Source: Bisporella sp. PMI_857 (taxonomy: Eukaryota; Ascomycota; Leotiomycetes; Helotiales; Helotiaceae). Taken from it: a stretch of 64,000 nucleotides of DNA. A model generated the notes under the pieces. It searched no databases. It saw only the letters and a list, made by a program, of their open reading frames with translations, and had not been told where the DNA came from. The stretch is from contig JAJSPD010000007.1 in the NCBI GenBank assembly GCA_021307315.1, positions 806,001 to 870,000 on the forward strand, read 5' to 3'. Shown one piece after another: positions 15,301 to 26,183 of this stretch (position 1 is the first letter of the stretch; the number at the start of each line of letters is the position of its first letter). Position numbers and translations under genes: made by a program.

Positions 15301-15586
15301 AGGTTACCGCGGAGGAGGTCGAGGCTATCAAGGCCGCGATGGTTAGCGGTTCTCGGGGGTTGGCGAGCCACTCGGGTCATTGGTATAACTGCGTGAATGG
15401 ACACCCCGTAAGTTCATATCCACCATCGGCGACTTTGGGCAGATGTTGATCTTTGGCTAGTTTGCGATCGGTGAGTGCGGGATGCCGATGGAACTGGCTC
15501 GTTGCCCTGAATGTGGGGCACAGGTTGGTGGACAGAATCATACAGCAGTCGGAGGGGTAACCCGTGCCATGGACATGGAAGACTAA
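9345..15586 (+). CDS. ZNFX1-like SF1 helicase with CCCH, NFX1-type and RZ zinc fingers
   Basis: Four exons (9345-11482, 11531-13835, 13947-15407, 15461-15586) encode 2009 residues. The first in-frame ATG is 9345; upstream only non-ATG codons are open. The order is: basic Arg/Gly-rich N-terminus; CCCH finger at C67-C76-C82-H86; a ZNFX1-type helical region; Upf1-like helicase with Walker A GPPGTGKS (681-688), CYTNHALDQF directly after intron 1, a DExx-like ICEEAGE near residue 950, and motifs NFQGEESKIIIISLVRSN and NVLLSRAQHGMYLIGN; Cys/His-rich NFX1-type fingers (about 1280-1560); a coiled-coil stretch; and a C-terminal RZ finger (NGHPFAIGECG, CPECGAQVGGQNH) that intron 3 splits. Animal ZNFX1 acts in small-RNA inheritance (C. 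elegans) and antiviral dsRNA sensing (mammals), so an RNA-surveillance role here is inference. The frame is intact, so the gene is probably functional. Confidence 0.93.
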
Positions 15587-16459
15587 GGTAGCTGATTAAG
15601 TTCCGGGTGTGCATGGGGGAAGATTTCATACTGTCGTTGAAACGTGCGCGTCATATGTTAGCTTGCTCGCTCGGATTATTTAGCCTGGCGTCCATAGACC
15701 CATTGTGAAAAAGTCTCTGCCGTGATACTACAATATAGTTATAACGATCGATCACCGGAATCTCAATCACAGCTTCAGAGAGAGAGGCTGCATATAGTCA
15801 ACCAAAAATAACCCCCAGAACAAGACGGAATCGTTTCCGCCTCCAAAACACTCCCAACCACCATCCACCAAACTTTCAATCATCCATAATATAATCCAAA
15901 CATTAGTTTCCTCTCAGCCCCTCCACAAACCCAAAATAATGCATATGCTCCTATGATGGAGTGTCTATACAATTGATAAACATGTGCTTAGGCCAGGATT
16001 GGCGATGAGATATTTGGATGTGGTGAAGATATTTACTCATATTAGTATGATTGAAGTGGGAAGTATGATCACATGTACTTAACATTTATTTATTTTTTAA
16101 AAAAAAAATTGGTAAGAGGCCAGAGTAGAGATGGAACTCGGTTCTATGAGTATATAAGTCAACGTCATCAAACAGCCTTGAAATCTGCTGTAATTTTAAT
16201 CGAACGATCCTCATCATATATGACGCGCACGAATATCCGGATCCTGCTTCCAAAAACGCCGATGCTGACTTTTAACTTGAAGAGCCAGATTATGCACCCT
16301 GATAATACAGCTCATTGGTATGCTTTCTCATGCTAACGTCATTCATGTCTTGGGTATCCTATATCTGCGTGTATCCATTTGGTCCTTTTGCCCAATAATT
16401 CAAAATGTCGATTTGTCGACGTCCTTTGCTCGGTGGTGGTAAAAAGGAAAATCCTTCAA
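15587..16459. other. Intergenic, no gene seen
   Basis: This region separates two convergent genes: the end of the ZNFX1-like gene (plus) and the end of the Zn2Cys6 gene (minus). It must hold both 3' UTRs. It contains an A run near 16098-16108 and no convincing coding frame. Confidence 0.5.
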
Positions 16460-18603
16460 TCACCAATAGATCTGCGTTTCCCTTGTTCTGGGGTCGTATG
16501 CACCATCTGCCGTGCCTCTCGTCCCACAGCTCAAGGCCGCTTCCCTCTTCTGTAGATCGAACAATATTTGCTTGACCATTACTCTGTTTGCTTCCGGAAC
16601 CATTTCGTTAGCCCCTACTGGGTCCCACGGCTCGAAGTGGCGCAAGCCTTCTTCTTCAACTTCCATGATCCATTGTGAAACTTTGCCACATAAAATGCTG
16701 TCCCACATACCCTCTCTCCTCGGGCTTGACATCAATAATCGAATAGCTTCCCGACGCAGTTTCCTGTCGCGACATTTTGTGGCGACTACAAATAGAGGTG
16801 CAACGATTCCAATGTCGAGCGCAAAGGATGCTTTGATATGCGAAAACAAGCCGCCGTCGCCGTGATCTAATGGAAGTTGAGTAGCTAATCCCACGAATTG
16901 ATCCTGAAATCCTCTCATGCCATGCGCTCTCTTATGTCGACAGTTATTCGAATCTCCACATCGAGCGGCAGCTAACGATAACTCTTCGTCAACGACAACC
17001 TCATTGGCAAGCTCAACTATTTCACGAAATGGTCCCATGAAATTGTCAAAACCCATTTCAGTCATAGAATAGCCCATCACGAATAGGATCGTTGTCATTA
17101 TACTAATCATTTTCAACACATTGATACCTGCCCGTTCGGTATTTCCTTGATTGCGGCGAGACTTAAATAACGGCTCGAAGGCGGCACCCCACTGTTCAAG
17201 TTGTCTTTTAAAACCTGCCCCAGATGATATGATCGAAGCAGGGAGGATCCTGCCGGGCGCTGGATAGAAATTCGAAAGCTGTTCCTTGAAACGCATAATT
17301 CGCTCACAGAGGGAATCTAGCGCTTCACGTGCTTCTTGTGTGTTGGCAAACACCTCTGGGATATGCGAGTCAAGAGAGCAGTCTGAGTCGACATCCGGAG
17401 AGGAAGGCGACGCGTCTGGAGAGAGAGGTTCTCTTGACTTCGGTGAGAGCTGTATCACGTATGGTTCTGGAAAGTGGAATGCCATGTCATAAGATTTCGC
17501 TTGAACCGCCAGCCGTGTAAACATTTGCACAAGCTCATCTTCAACAACGTCACCTTGTCGTCGAACTAAGGGCTGCCTTGAGTCCTGTCGCCGCTCCTCT
17601 AACAAGCCAAGCCCAGACTGAATCTGCGTGATTGCGGCCTTGTGGTCTCCTGTGAAAGATTGGAAGCATGTAAACAACACGATAGACATTAATATGGTTC
17701 TATTGGACCGAATCTCATTACTCCCTATTGATTCTCTTAATCGAGTGACAGCGTTCGAGTATTGTTGCAAGGCGAAGTTATAATGGCTTGTTGCAGAGTC
17801 GACATGGTAGGTAGGGTTTGCCTCTGGGGACCCTGGAGGTGACTCTGCCATTTTCTCCAACGTCTTGTATAATGCGCCCAATGCCACGACTGCATGCCGT
17901 ATTGAGGCTTCAGAATGGCTTTCTTGAAGGACACTGCGAGTCCAGAATTCCGAGTCAAAGAAACCCGAAAGCTCACCCGCCGTTTTCGTCCGAAATATTT
18001 GAAAATATTGACCCTCTTGTTGATTGAGCGAAAACCCTCTAAGTTGGTAAAGAGTGGCAGACAAGGGCTGTTCCTCCTCTTTGACTGGCGTGGCTGGTGG
18101 TGTAGGCTGGCTTTTCCTTGCCGGACGAGGCGGGAGCGGTTTTCGAATGATCTTCTTTGTGATTTGTGGAGATTGAGCTGTCGAGGCCAACGCTGGCGAC
18201 ACGTATGAGGCGACTGATGATGAACCCTGCTCTGCAGGCGCTGGGCGAGGAGCGATTGGAATTGCCACATCTAATGTTCGCTTGACCGCTGGAAAGCCAT
18301 CGCAATGTCTGCCAGATCTTACGCATTCTGCAATATCGCTTTAGCACAAGCACGTTGGGATATCTTCTGGCGATCACCTACTGGTACACTGGGGCCGCGT
18401 CTCGTCACACTTCACGCGCCTCAATCTGCAACTTTATTAGAGGGTATGCGAAACTTTATAGTATAGTCCACCTACTTGCAGTTGTTGCACCCTGTCTTAA
18501 CTTTGGGTTTGCTTGCTCTCCGTGCTCTCACGGTCCTCTCTCCATCTGTGTTATTAGCCTGCTCAGGGCCTTTTCTTTTTAGTGTTTCAACCATTGTGTG
18601 CAT
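16460..18603 (-). CDS. Zn2Cys6 (C6) fungal transcription factor
   Basis: Three exons (18603-18476, 18425-18382, 18327-16460) encode 679 residues. The binuclear cluster is split over all three exons and is complete only after splicing: C39, C42, C49, C56, C59 and C66 in C-x2-C-x6-C-x6-C-x2-C-x6-C spacing, with KLRRVK between the second and third cysteines. Exon 2 is only 44 nt and carries the third and fourth cysteines. A basic RARRASKPKVK stretch precedes the cluster. A Pro/Ser-rich linker follows, then a long helical regulatory region containing SGFFDSEFWTRSVLQ and RHAVVALGALYKTLE, as in uncharacterised Pezizomycotina C6 factors with a fungal-specific regulatory domain. A second ATG at 18594 is an alternative start. 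The cluster should bind DNA; no target is indicated by its neighbours, since the nearest genes are not an obvious pathway. Confidence 0.9.
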
Positions 18604-21600
18604 TTGATCCTGCGTGGTCCGAATTGCTTCGTAGTTTGGGTGGCAAGATACTATCGATTGTGAGCAAAGATCAAACAATCGCGGCTATGGATGGGGTGTA
18701 GGTGGAAAGGTGTCATTGCTGGTACAAAAGAGGGGGGATGTTCCGGGTAGCAACACCACGTTACACAGCAGCGTCGGCACGGGGGGAAATGGAATAGAAT
18801 TGACTAAAAGGAATGTTGATATGGAAGAGAGGATTGATCTCGGCGTGGTCAAAGGTGCGGCTAGAAAAGGATCACTTACACTGAAGGTCCCACGCAGCTG
18901 GCGGCTTTCCCCCCTCTTTTAGCGATTTTGCGCGACCTTACAACCCAGCCATAACCTTTCCCGCAAGTCAGTTCCCCGTCTAGCCGCCCGGCTGAGCGTT
19001 ATAAAGCTTACTTCGCGGTTCCGTCGACAGCCGCACGTTTGCACCGTTTGCCAGACGAAGAGGAAGAGCGATAAAAGTCGAGAGAGTTGCGTTCGGGATA
19101 GGGAGTGACTGGCGCGGGCGCAGAGATGGTAATCGTGTGGGAGGACGTGCTATGTGTGTGTGTGTGTTGCGCCAGACAGATATTATCGATCGATGTTGGT
19201 CTTTCTCGGTCGCGGCTGCAGCGCAATGCGGTGCGGGTGCTTGTTTCTTGGACGCCAAATCAGAACCCTGTGGAGATCTAGCTTTCTGCAGCACGACAAT
19301 TAAAATCCTAAACTTTGATGGGCTGGCAGCCACTCAATCGGAGGTGTCACAACACAGCAAGGACGGTTGTGCGACTGCAACCACAGATTGAAGGGTCACA
19401 ATGGCCAGATATATCAACAACCAACCCAGCTACCTGCGAATTTGATCTTATATCATTGTACAGCTTGGGCCCAGACGGTGTGTGGTTGGCATTATTATAT
19501 GATATCTCCGGGCGCAGTCCTTGCACCCTCGCCTGTCATCCGACGCGGGGGGAGGGTCCATTAAATGAACAATGCCAATGCGATGCAGCGATCTTGTCCA
19601 GATAGTGGCAAAAGCACCTTTGAATATTTATATGGGGACTTACTTGGTCGTTCACCAGTCGGCAAGTAGCATATCGTCCACAGTCCAGTAGGTGACTTGC
19701 ACTAGCTCCTTTAAGTCGTCACAGGGCTGAGGCTTCGATCAGAGATGCATCATTTAGGGCTGACCTTTGGACCATTCCTCTTCTTTCAAGCGCAAACTTT
19801 CCTACCAACCTTCCATGCATGTGCCTGAAGACAGGGGCAGCGATGGAGTCTGGTTTAAGTGGTTAACTCTGATCACATCTGGAGTAACCTCGAGTATACT
19901 TGCAGCTGGAGTTCGGATCCCTGGGCTTCTATTCGATTTCTGAATGCAACCCAAGGGGAGAAAGGGGGTGTCATAGGATATGGACCCCTGAGAGCTTGCT
20001 TGGTGGAAAGCACCAGTCCCACCATGTATTCTATCGTTGGGGTAGATTTGTCGGTGTGGATTTGGAAAATGGAAATCACTCCTCACAAAGAGCCGTTGCT
20101 CCACACAGACTGAATCAAAACTTCGATGTCCTCCACAAAGACTCTGTGATGAACCTGCCGCCCTAGAAACTACAAACCTTTATATCACCACTATCTGCCA
20201 ACTTCAACTGTTTTCCCTTGACCGTATTTGCCAACTCTACCATCCGGTCAAAGAGTTCAATCTCAGGTATTGTGGCTGTGTGGCGCATACCCCATGGCCC
20301 ATCATCCATCATCCATCGCCCATCCCCGGTCAGCACTGAGGCTTGACCTGCACGCACTGCGCATTTTCTCACTTCTCTCGGAACTTCCAGCTTTCAGTTG
20401 ACATCACAAGCAGGAGCGTTGAGGATCAAGATGCGCCTTCAATCGTCATTATCATGCTTTAGTTCCATACGACAAGTTCATTGTCACGGAGAGCTCCGAA
20501 AAGCAACTCTCTCCATGCTTCAAGATGGGTGTTGCGACAGACACAATTTATATCTGGTACTGTACATTGTTCTTGCCTCAGCCCTGTTGATTGAGTTCTC
20601 TTTAAAATCAAAGTGTGGAAGCGTGTTCTTCACGCGACGAGATATTATTGTAGCTACTGAGGACTAATCTGGTGCTTCGTGCACTTTCAGTCTAGCAGTT
20701 CTGCTGGTTTCGATACCATTGTCTCCAGAGTTGGAATGACTAATCCCCCACTAATATCAAGTGTCTCACATGACGTTCACTTTGGAGCTTTATTGATGGA
20801 TTTGTGAAGAAACCCTTGATGGCAATGCGCCTTTAGCCAATGATCAAGAACCCAAAGCCTGGCTTCGTTTTTAAAGCGTAAAGAATAATCAATTAAAGTA
20901 TCTCCGAGTTACACGTGTCACCTGAAAAAGCAAGGTCATTTTGCTCGTTCGGCGTAGCAGTAATGTGCTAAGCTTTATATGGTTTAAATCTTCCTAAGTC
21001 CATTATCTTGGGGTGGGAATTAAATCAAGAAATTTTAGACAGGTCTAACTGTCATTCTGTGGGTTCCCCAGCGCATGCCAGGATCGCATCACGGGCATCG
21101 TGTCGCGAGTCGGGAATTTGGCCTAAACTCTTGGTCGTCGATTTCGATATTCCGTCATTAAAATTATCCCAGCCTTGTGTCTGAAATTGCGAGCAATAGC
21201 CTCATTTAAGTTCAGACATTCCGAGGTTTAGTACCGATGCTTTAGGCGTTGTGCCTTGGTCCAGCATGACAATTTCTCCCTTCGTCTCTCGCACATAGTT
21301 CACGAATAATGTGGCGGCTCTAGTAGGTCCACAAGAAAGCGAATGCAATTACGTGGAAACACGAGAAAGCACACGAATGGACCGCAATATTCATCACCTC
21401 CTCTTAATATTTGGTATGAGAGCATATATTCATCTGCTGCCTTTGGTTGGTGTGGGCAAGAATATCAGTAGCAAACTTTCGTGACCATTTCCTAATTGGG
21501 AGTATTCTGTCCAGGGATGGATTTTGTGACTTGTCACTGTTGTCAAATGCGGATCAGCCAGTGGGGCGAGGAGGCGCCCTATGGGCTTCGTAATTATATC

Positions 21601-22750
21601 AGGTCAAGCCATGGCATGGTGATGATCAATGGGATATATTGGCATTTCTAGTCCCCTCCACTAAGGCTTGTACTTCATGCCTCGCGATGAACGCGATCGA
21701 CAGATTTTACGACCATCATTCAAATGATCTCTTTTCCACCTATGGGTGGGAATTTCCCGGATCACATGTGTAGCGCAGCGGAGTTGTTGTGGTGGTGCTC
21801 TACTGTATAGCAAGTTAGCGAATCAACACCATGCATCAGTTCCATGTCCATTCGCAAGCCTAACTGAAGAAGAATAGATGCTTTGACATTCCGTTACCCA
21901 GAATAGTGTTTCTAGAATGTTTCATCACGTGTCGCCTCGCCTATCGGGAATGCCCCAAAGCACCAGTATAGTAACATGAAACAGGTTCATCTCTTCTCCG
22001 GCCTCTAGAGCTACAACTCGGGCGATTCGCATCGTCTAGCACTACCGCTAGGCCATATCGGCTCAGTCGCGGGAGCCAATCGCATCATTCGCCCCACTTT
22101 TCTCGCCCGTAGACATTCGCGAACATTTCCAGACTAAGTCTTAGTCTTTGCTGCAAGCACCCCCACCGGCCAACAATGCTCCCATCCCAGCTTTACTCTA
22201 TATAAATACATACTTGATCTGCCCGCCACCCAGTTCGAAGGTGGAAGAAAAATACCATCATGGCAAGTTCTTCCATCCGAGACTCCGCAGTCCTGTTCTT
22301 GCGATGAGGTTGTGTCGACACTGCACACCTATGAGAATGTGAATTTCTTGAGAGGGTACCTCGCGTAACCTTTTCCCCCAATGACTTGCTATCAGATGCC
22401 TCTTCACGGCAAGAAGGTGAAGATGCCAAGTGATTACACCTTGCGCAATACAGTATGTGGCAAGGGACACACGCATCCACCATGGAGTACAACAGGAGTG
22501 TTGCGGATTGACAAGTGTGAGACGGTTTGCGGATTCTGTCAAAAACATACCAATACAGCAGCGAATTTGCGAAAGGTAGTTCTCTGAAAATAACAAGTAG
22601 CATCTTGGCTAATATTCTTTCAGCATGTAGCAATACATATCAAGAACGAACGGCTTAATCTAATCATAGCGGAAGGCTCTAGCGGCCGAGGGAGACTGTC
22701 CGATCCCTACTGCAACGATATCTATATCATGACTAACATATTTCAGCGAA
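18604..22750. other. 4.1-kb gene-poor stretch
   Basis: I see no supported gene. Open frames here are short, lack recognisable motifs and often have no ATG. The left end should hold the promoter and 5' UTR of the Zn2Cys6 gene, and a TG dinucleotide run lies near 19152-19167. A short perfect inverted repeat lies around 22036-22051 (CTAGC and GCTAG arms) next to weak tRNA-box-like sequence, which I rejected as a tRNA. Confidence 0.45.
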
Positions 22751-23395
22751 ATGCCTCTCTCCCGCCATTCTCCCGGCAAAGATGCGGTCCCATCAATCTG
22801 CGACGACGAAACAGCAGACCACGATCCTGGTCCATCCCTCCTGACATCCCTCTCAAATCCATCAACCACGACTTCTCCCATACACTACCGCTTCCCCATC
22901 CCACTACCCCCAACAACGCAATGCTCTTCCTTCCTACAAAAGCCCCACTCTTCCGTCATTCCCCCCGCCACTCCGCCTTCGACCCTTCCCTCCTCCGCAC
23001 CACCTACCTCCACCCGCAGCTTCCCAGCCGCCAACCGTCCAACGGAGCAATTTCTCAACATCTACCACCCGCCCGGCACGACCACCCCACCAGACCTCTT
23101 CACCCCACTCCGGAAATTCAACATCGGCACCAAAGAGGCCTGGACCGCCATCCCTTCCGCCGAGGGCTTCAAGGTCGTCGAGCTCTGCAAGAGTCTCAGC
23201 GTCAGCGACGGCAGCCATCGCCCCCCCTGCTATAACCGCGAGATTATCTTCGACGAGGAGTGGCAGGCCCATATGAAGGACGTGCATGGCGTCTTCCTGC
23301 TCTGGCCCGAGACCTGGATGCGCCGGGTCGAGGTCCTAGACCTTGATGCTTTCGGCGGCGATATTGGCGTCTGTAATGATGTTATCATGGGGTGA
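22751..23395 (+). CDS. Hypothetical protein with Pro/Ser/Thr-rich N-terminus
   Basis: An ATG at 22751 opens a 214-residue frame. Residues 1 to about 115 are low-complexity Pro/Ser/Thr-rich. The C-terminal 95 residues look like a folded domain (FNIGTKEAWTAIPSAEGFKV, PETWMRRVEVLDLDAFGGDI). The frame ends at TGA 23393-23395, but a GTGAGC donor begins at 23392, so the real gene may splice onward. A plausible acceptor lies before 23461, but it gives only a few extra codons in the right phase, while a good-looking open frame (23408-23608) lies in another phase. This could be a complete small gene, a truncated model or a decayed gene. I do not recognise the family. The antisense frame at 22934-23287 looks like a composition artefact of this CDS. 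Confidence 0.45.
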   Translation: MPLSRHSPGKDAVPSICDDETADHDPGPSLLTSLSNPSTTTSPIHYRFPIPLPPTTQCSSFLQKPHSSVIPPATPPSTLPSSAPPTSTRSFPAANRPTEQFLNIYHPPGTTTPPDLFTPLRKFNIGTKEAWTAIPSAEGFKVVELCKSLSVSDGSHRPPCYNREIIFDEEWQAHMKDVHGVFLLWPETWMRRVEVLDLDAFGGDIGVCNDVIMG

Positions 23396-24055
23396 GCCCC
23401 TCTTCCGATGAACGAAACGGATCGATATTTCTCTGGTTTTTCTTTCGGTTTTTTACTAGGCGAGCGAATATTTGAGCGGCCCAGCGGCGTTTTTGTGAGC
23501 GAACATGCGAATACCACAACTTCCAAGTTCATTGTCATTTTTCTTGAACCTGCGCGTGTACAACAAAGTGAAATAATTCAAAAGGAATCCAGCCATACGA
23601 TTAGTTGATCTAATACTAGTCTCTTTTTCTTTTCGTGCTTTGACTAGAATTGCCCTTCCGCGACTAAGTATTCGCATCTGCCGCACAGCTTGGCCAACCG
23701 CCACAGTAAGGCTTTTTCAGTGTCTCACATCCCTTGTCAGAGCAAATTGCGCCAGAAGAAAGAATCGCCAGTAAAAGTTTAGAATAAAGATTTCTGTACC
23801 GAACCAAGAAACCGAGACAGAAAATGGCTGATTCAGGAGTCGACCTTCAAATTCCCTCAATTCAGATACTTAACAACGTAACGCCACACATCCTAAATTT
23901 ATTTCTAATGCAATTTGCGAACTCACCCTCGCGCACTAGTCTGGTTAAAAGCGCCAAGGTTAAATTTACACAATGAAGCCCGATTTTGCTCTTGTTTTCG
24001 TTTCCATCTTGACCTTCTCAGTAGGCCAAATATCGCACATTACAGAGGTAGAGCC
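23396..24055. other. Intergenic or possible decayed exon
   Basis: No gene is supported. The frame 23408-23608 (plus) might be the disrupted continuation of the upstream hypothetical gene. The rest shows no recognisable feature. Confidence 0.35.
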
Positions 24056-24400
24056 TTAAACCAATCTCCCTCGATGTATTGCTTCTGCCTTATCCCAAGC
24101 GTTCAGAACATTGACGGGAAGGAATTGCCCACAGCCTACCCCGAGTCTCGCAGCCAGCTGCCTTTGTTCGAAAACTGCAAACTCTATTAGCTTTGTTAGT
24201 GCGATGTCCAAAACTGCAAGTTCTCGCTGCTCACCTGTAGTAAGCGAAGATATTTTGCCAAGACTTGCAGTGTTCTCTATGTATTGCTCGTCGGCTGGAG
24301 AGAACGTAGCTGCAAGTACCACCTTGGAGTCAACCTTGAGGCTATCATCATTCTCTTCCAGTAGCTGAAATACTGGTAAGTCTCTTAAATATCTGCTCAT
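24056..24400 (-). CDS. Weak hypothetical ORF (114 aa)
   Basis: An ATG at 24400 opens a frame with natural-looking amphipathic composition (LTTGEQRELAVLDIALTKLI, VFEQRQLAARL). There is no motif I recognise. A splice-like TTTCAG lies just after the start, so the true 5' end may be different. It could be a real small gene, the last exon of a larger gene, or chance. Confidence 0.25.
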   Translation of the reverse strand: MSRYLRDLPVFQLLEENDDSLKVDSKVVLAATFSPADEQYIENTASLGKISSLTTGEQRELAVLDIALTKLIEFAVFEQRQLAARLGVGCGQFLPVNVLNAWDKAEAIHRGRLV

Positions 24401-24427
24401 GTTATCAGCATTTACTGGTAGTCGTAA

Positions 24428-24781
24428 GCAAGTCTCACATCAACAACCGACCTAGGTCCGCTTGGCAATACTGAGATTTCCCCCCCAACCACACTCCAGC
24501 TAGTAACAGTAACAATCGCCGTTCCTCCCACAGCATTCACAACCTCCACAGGCAGCGGCCAGAGAGATAACACTACTTCGGTAACGTTACAAGAGAAGAA
24601 CGATCTTTCAAAAGGAGATATTGCGGCTATCATACTTGGTAGCGTCGTAGGGTTGGCAACAATTCTCGGGACTGTTATTGCATGGCGCGCATGGAGGAAA
24701 AATGGTTCCCCGTTACGGCATGCTATAAATGTGATAATTAACAACATTCCAGGTGCTACTCATCGTCGGAGTGGTGCGTGA
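24428..24781 (+). pseudogene. Orphan exon: Ser/Thr-rich stalk plus one membrane segment
   Basis: The open frame 24428-24781 encodes a Ser/Thr/Pro-rich stalk, then a hydrophobic helix (IAAIILGSVVGLATILGTVI) followed by positively charged AWRAWRK and a short tail to a TGA stop. This is the usual C-terminal half of a fungal type I surface protein. No start codon, signal peptide or upstream exon with a matching phase was found, so I treat it as a relic or a partial gene. It overlaps a minus-strand open frame (24412-24747) that looks like its shadow. Confidence 0.3.
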
Positions 24782-25990
24782 AGGAAAAGGGACGGAGAAT
24801 GGAATCAATGACAGTAGTATTTTCGTACAGCGTAAAGGAGAGAGGAGAAAGTAGACAAGAATCACGATTCGTTGGACGCCCGGAAAATTGTCAAATGTCA
24901 ATTATATGTTTAAAAACTTGAGAAGTAGCTCACACATAACATAAAACTGGATGCCTTACGAATGCCAAGTAGATCTCCGTCCTCAATTTTTTCATCTCAC
25001 CAAAATACCAGGTTTCCGTTGCCTGCTGACCAGTCTCTTGTATTTTGCCTGGCTTTCAGACCATAGTCTAAGATCCATATCTCCTCAAAAAAGCGCTCGA
25101 CAGTACCCCGGACTTCGGATATCCGCAAATATGTTTAGCAGACCCAGGCCTGCTCCACCGTCTGAGGGAAGGCTTTTGTGAGGAAATATCAACGCGTCGA
25201 AAAGTTTAGTATAACGACGTTTACGACACACGGAGACCTTTTTCTGTTCGAGTTCGCGGAAACGGGATAGATTTGATCTTCTGGAGCTCGCAGCCACGAT
25301 ATACGTTTGGAAACTGAGGATGCCACCGCTGAGTTACCTTGGCGCACGAACAGGTCTCGGTATTTTATCCCGGGATATCGAAGCAGAGGTTTTCATTAAT
25401 GGGGACATGATGTAGACTTAGGCGGAACGAGCGTGTTTCTTGCTTGTTGGTTTATTGGCGCTCATCCGCTTCCCTTACTTGTTTAGGGGAGTCTTCTCTT
25501 TTATCCTCGTATCTTAAGCACGTCGCTATGCAGAGGTTTGTTGTAGACCAAGCGTTGCTTTTCAGTGTTTTCATCCTCCCTTCCTCGCTTTCCCTACTAC
25601 GAATCATCAATCTACCATATCCTGCCCATCTAGACCGTCAATTACGCATGGCTCGATCGAGCGCGTTAGAAGCTCACCACGCTCACCTCCGCTAGACTCA
25701 GGTGATTCCGTCGCGCCGTTGTTGATGTTCAATTGTTCTGTTGCGATGACTGTTTAGAAAGCGATGTAAATACATATTGAATTTATAGAAAGGGTTCTCC
25801 TCAATAATATTCAACAAGAAAGATAGTTTCTACCGTCCTACGATACATTTTGCAGGATCTATAAAATCACTCGGTCTATCGATTAGCCGGACCGTCAATG
25901 CCAGCTTATCCCAGATCAAATACACCCCCTGATCAACCTAATTCTCACTCTCGGCGCAGAACCCATCTCGAAATCGAACACCAATCACTG
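24782..25990. other. Intergenic, nothing recognised
   Basis: This is a 1.2-kb stretch without a supported gene, RNA or repeat. Confidence 0.4.
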
Positions 25991-25995
25991 TATTT

Positions 25996-26178
25996 TGTCA
26001 CGGAGAAGCTCGCACGTCCCGCGAGGGCTCGTTTCTAGTTCGTGTGAGCTAGAGCAGCGTATGCAGCATGTGTGTATTCTTACTTGTAGAACTAGAGGTT
26101 CAAGCCAGGTAGGCTCTTATAGCCTAGGAGAGTGGGTCGCAAGCTCATGAGCACGTGCGGACCCACTTCTCCGTGACA
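25996..26178. mobile_element. Solo-LTR-like repeat (183 bp) with 5-bp target-site duplication
   Basis: The element begins TGTCACGGAGAAG and ends with its exact reverse complement (13 bp perfect; the match continues with gaps through a CGCACGT block). It has canonical TG...CA ends. It is flanked on both sides by TATTT (25991-25995 and 26179-26183), a 5-bp duplication as made by LTR-retrotransposon integrases. There are no internal coding genes, and a second internal inverted repeat lies around 26132-26168 (GTGGGTCGCA and TGCGGACCCAC). The best reading is a solo LTR of a Ty3- or Ty1-type element. A small inverted-repeat transposon is the alternative. Confidence 0.65.
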
Positions 26179-26183
26179 TATTT

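Noticed and set aside
22000..22075. tRNA-like sequence with a CTAGC/GCTAG hairpin
   Set aside because: Only one B-box-like match with a mismatch; no cloverleaf can be drawn on either strand.
22934..23287. Gly/Glu-rich minus-strand frame opposite the hypothetical gene
   Set aside because: It mirrors the Pro/Ser-rich codons of the plus-strand CDS, so it is a composition artefact.
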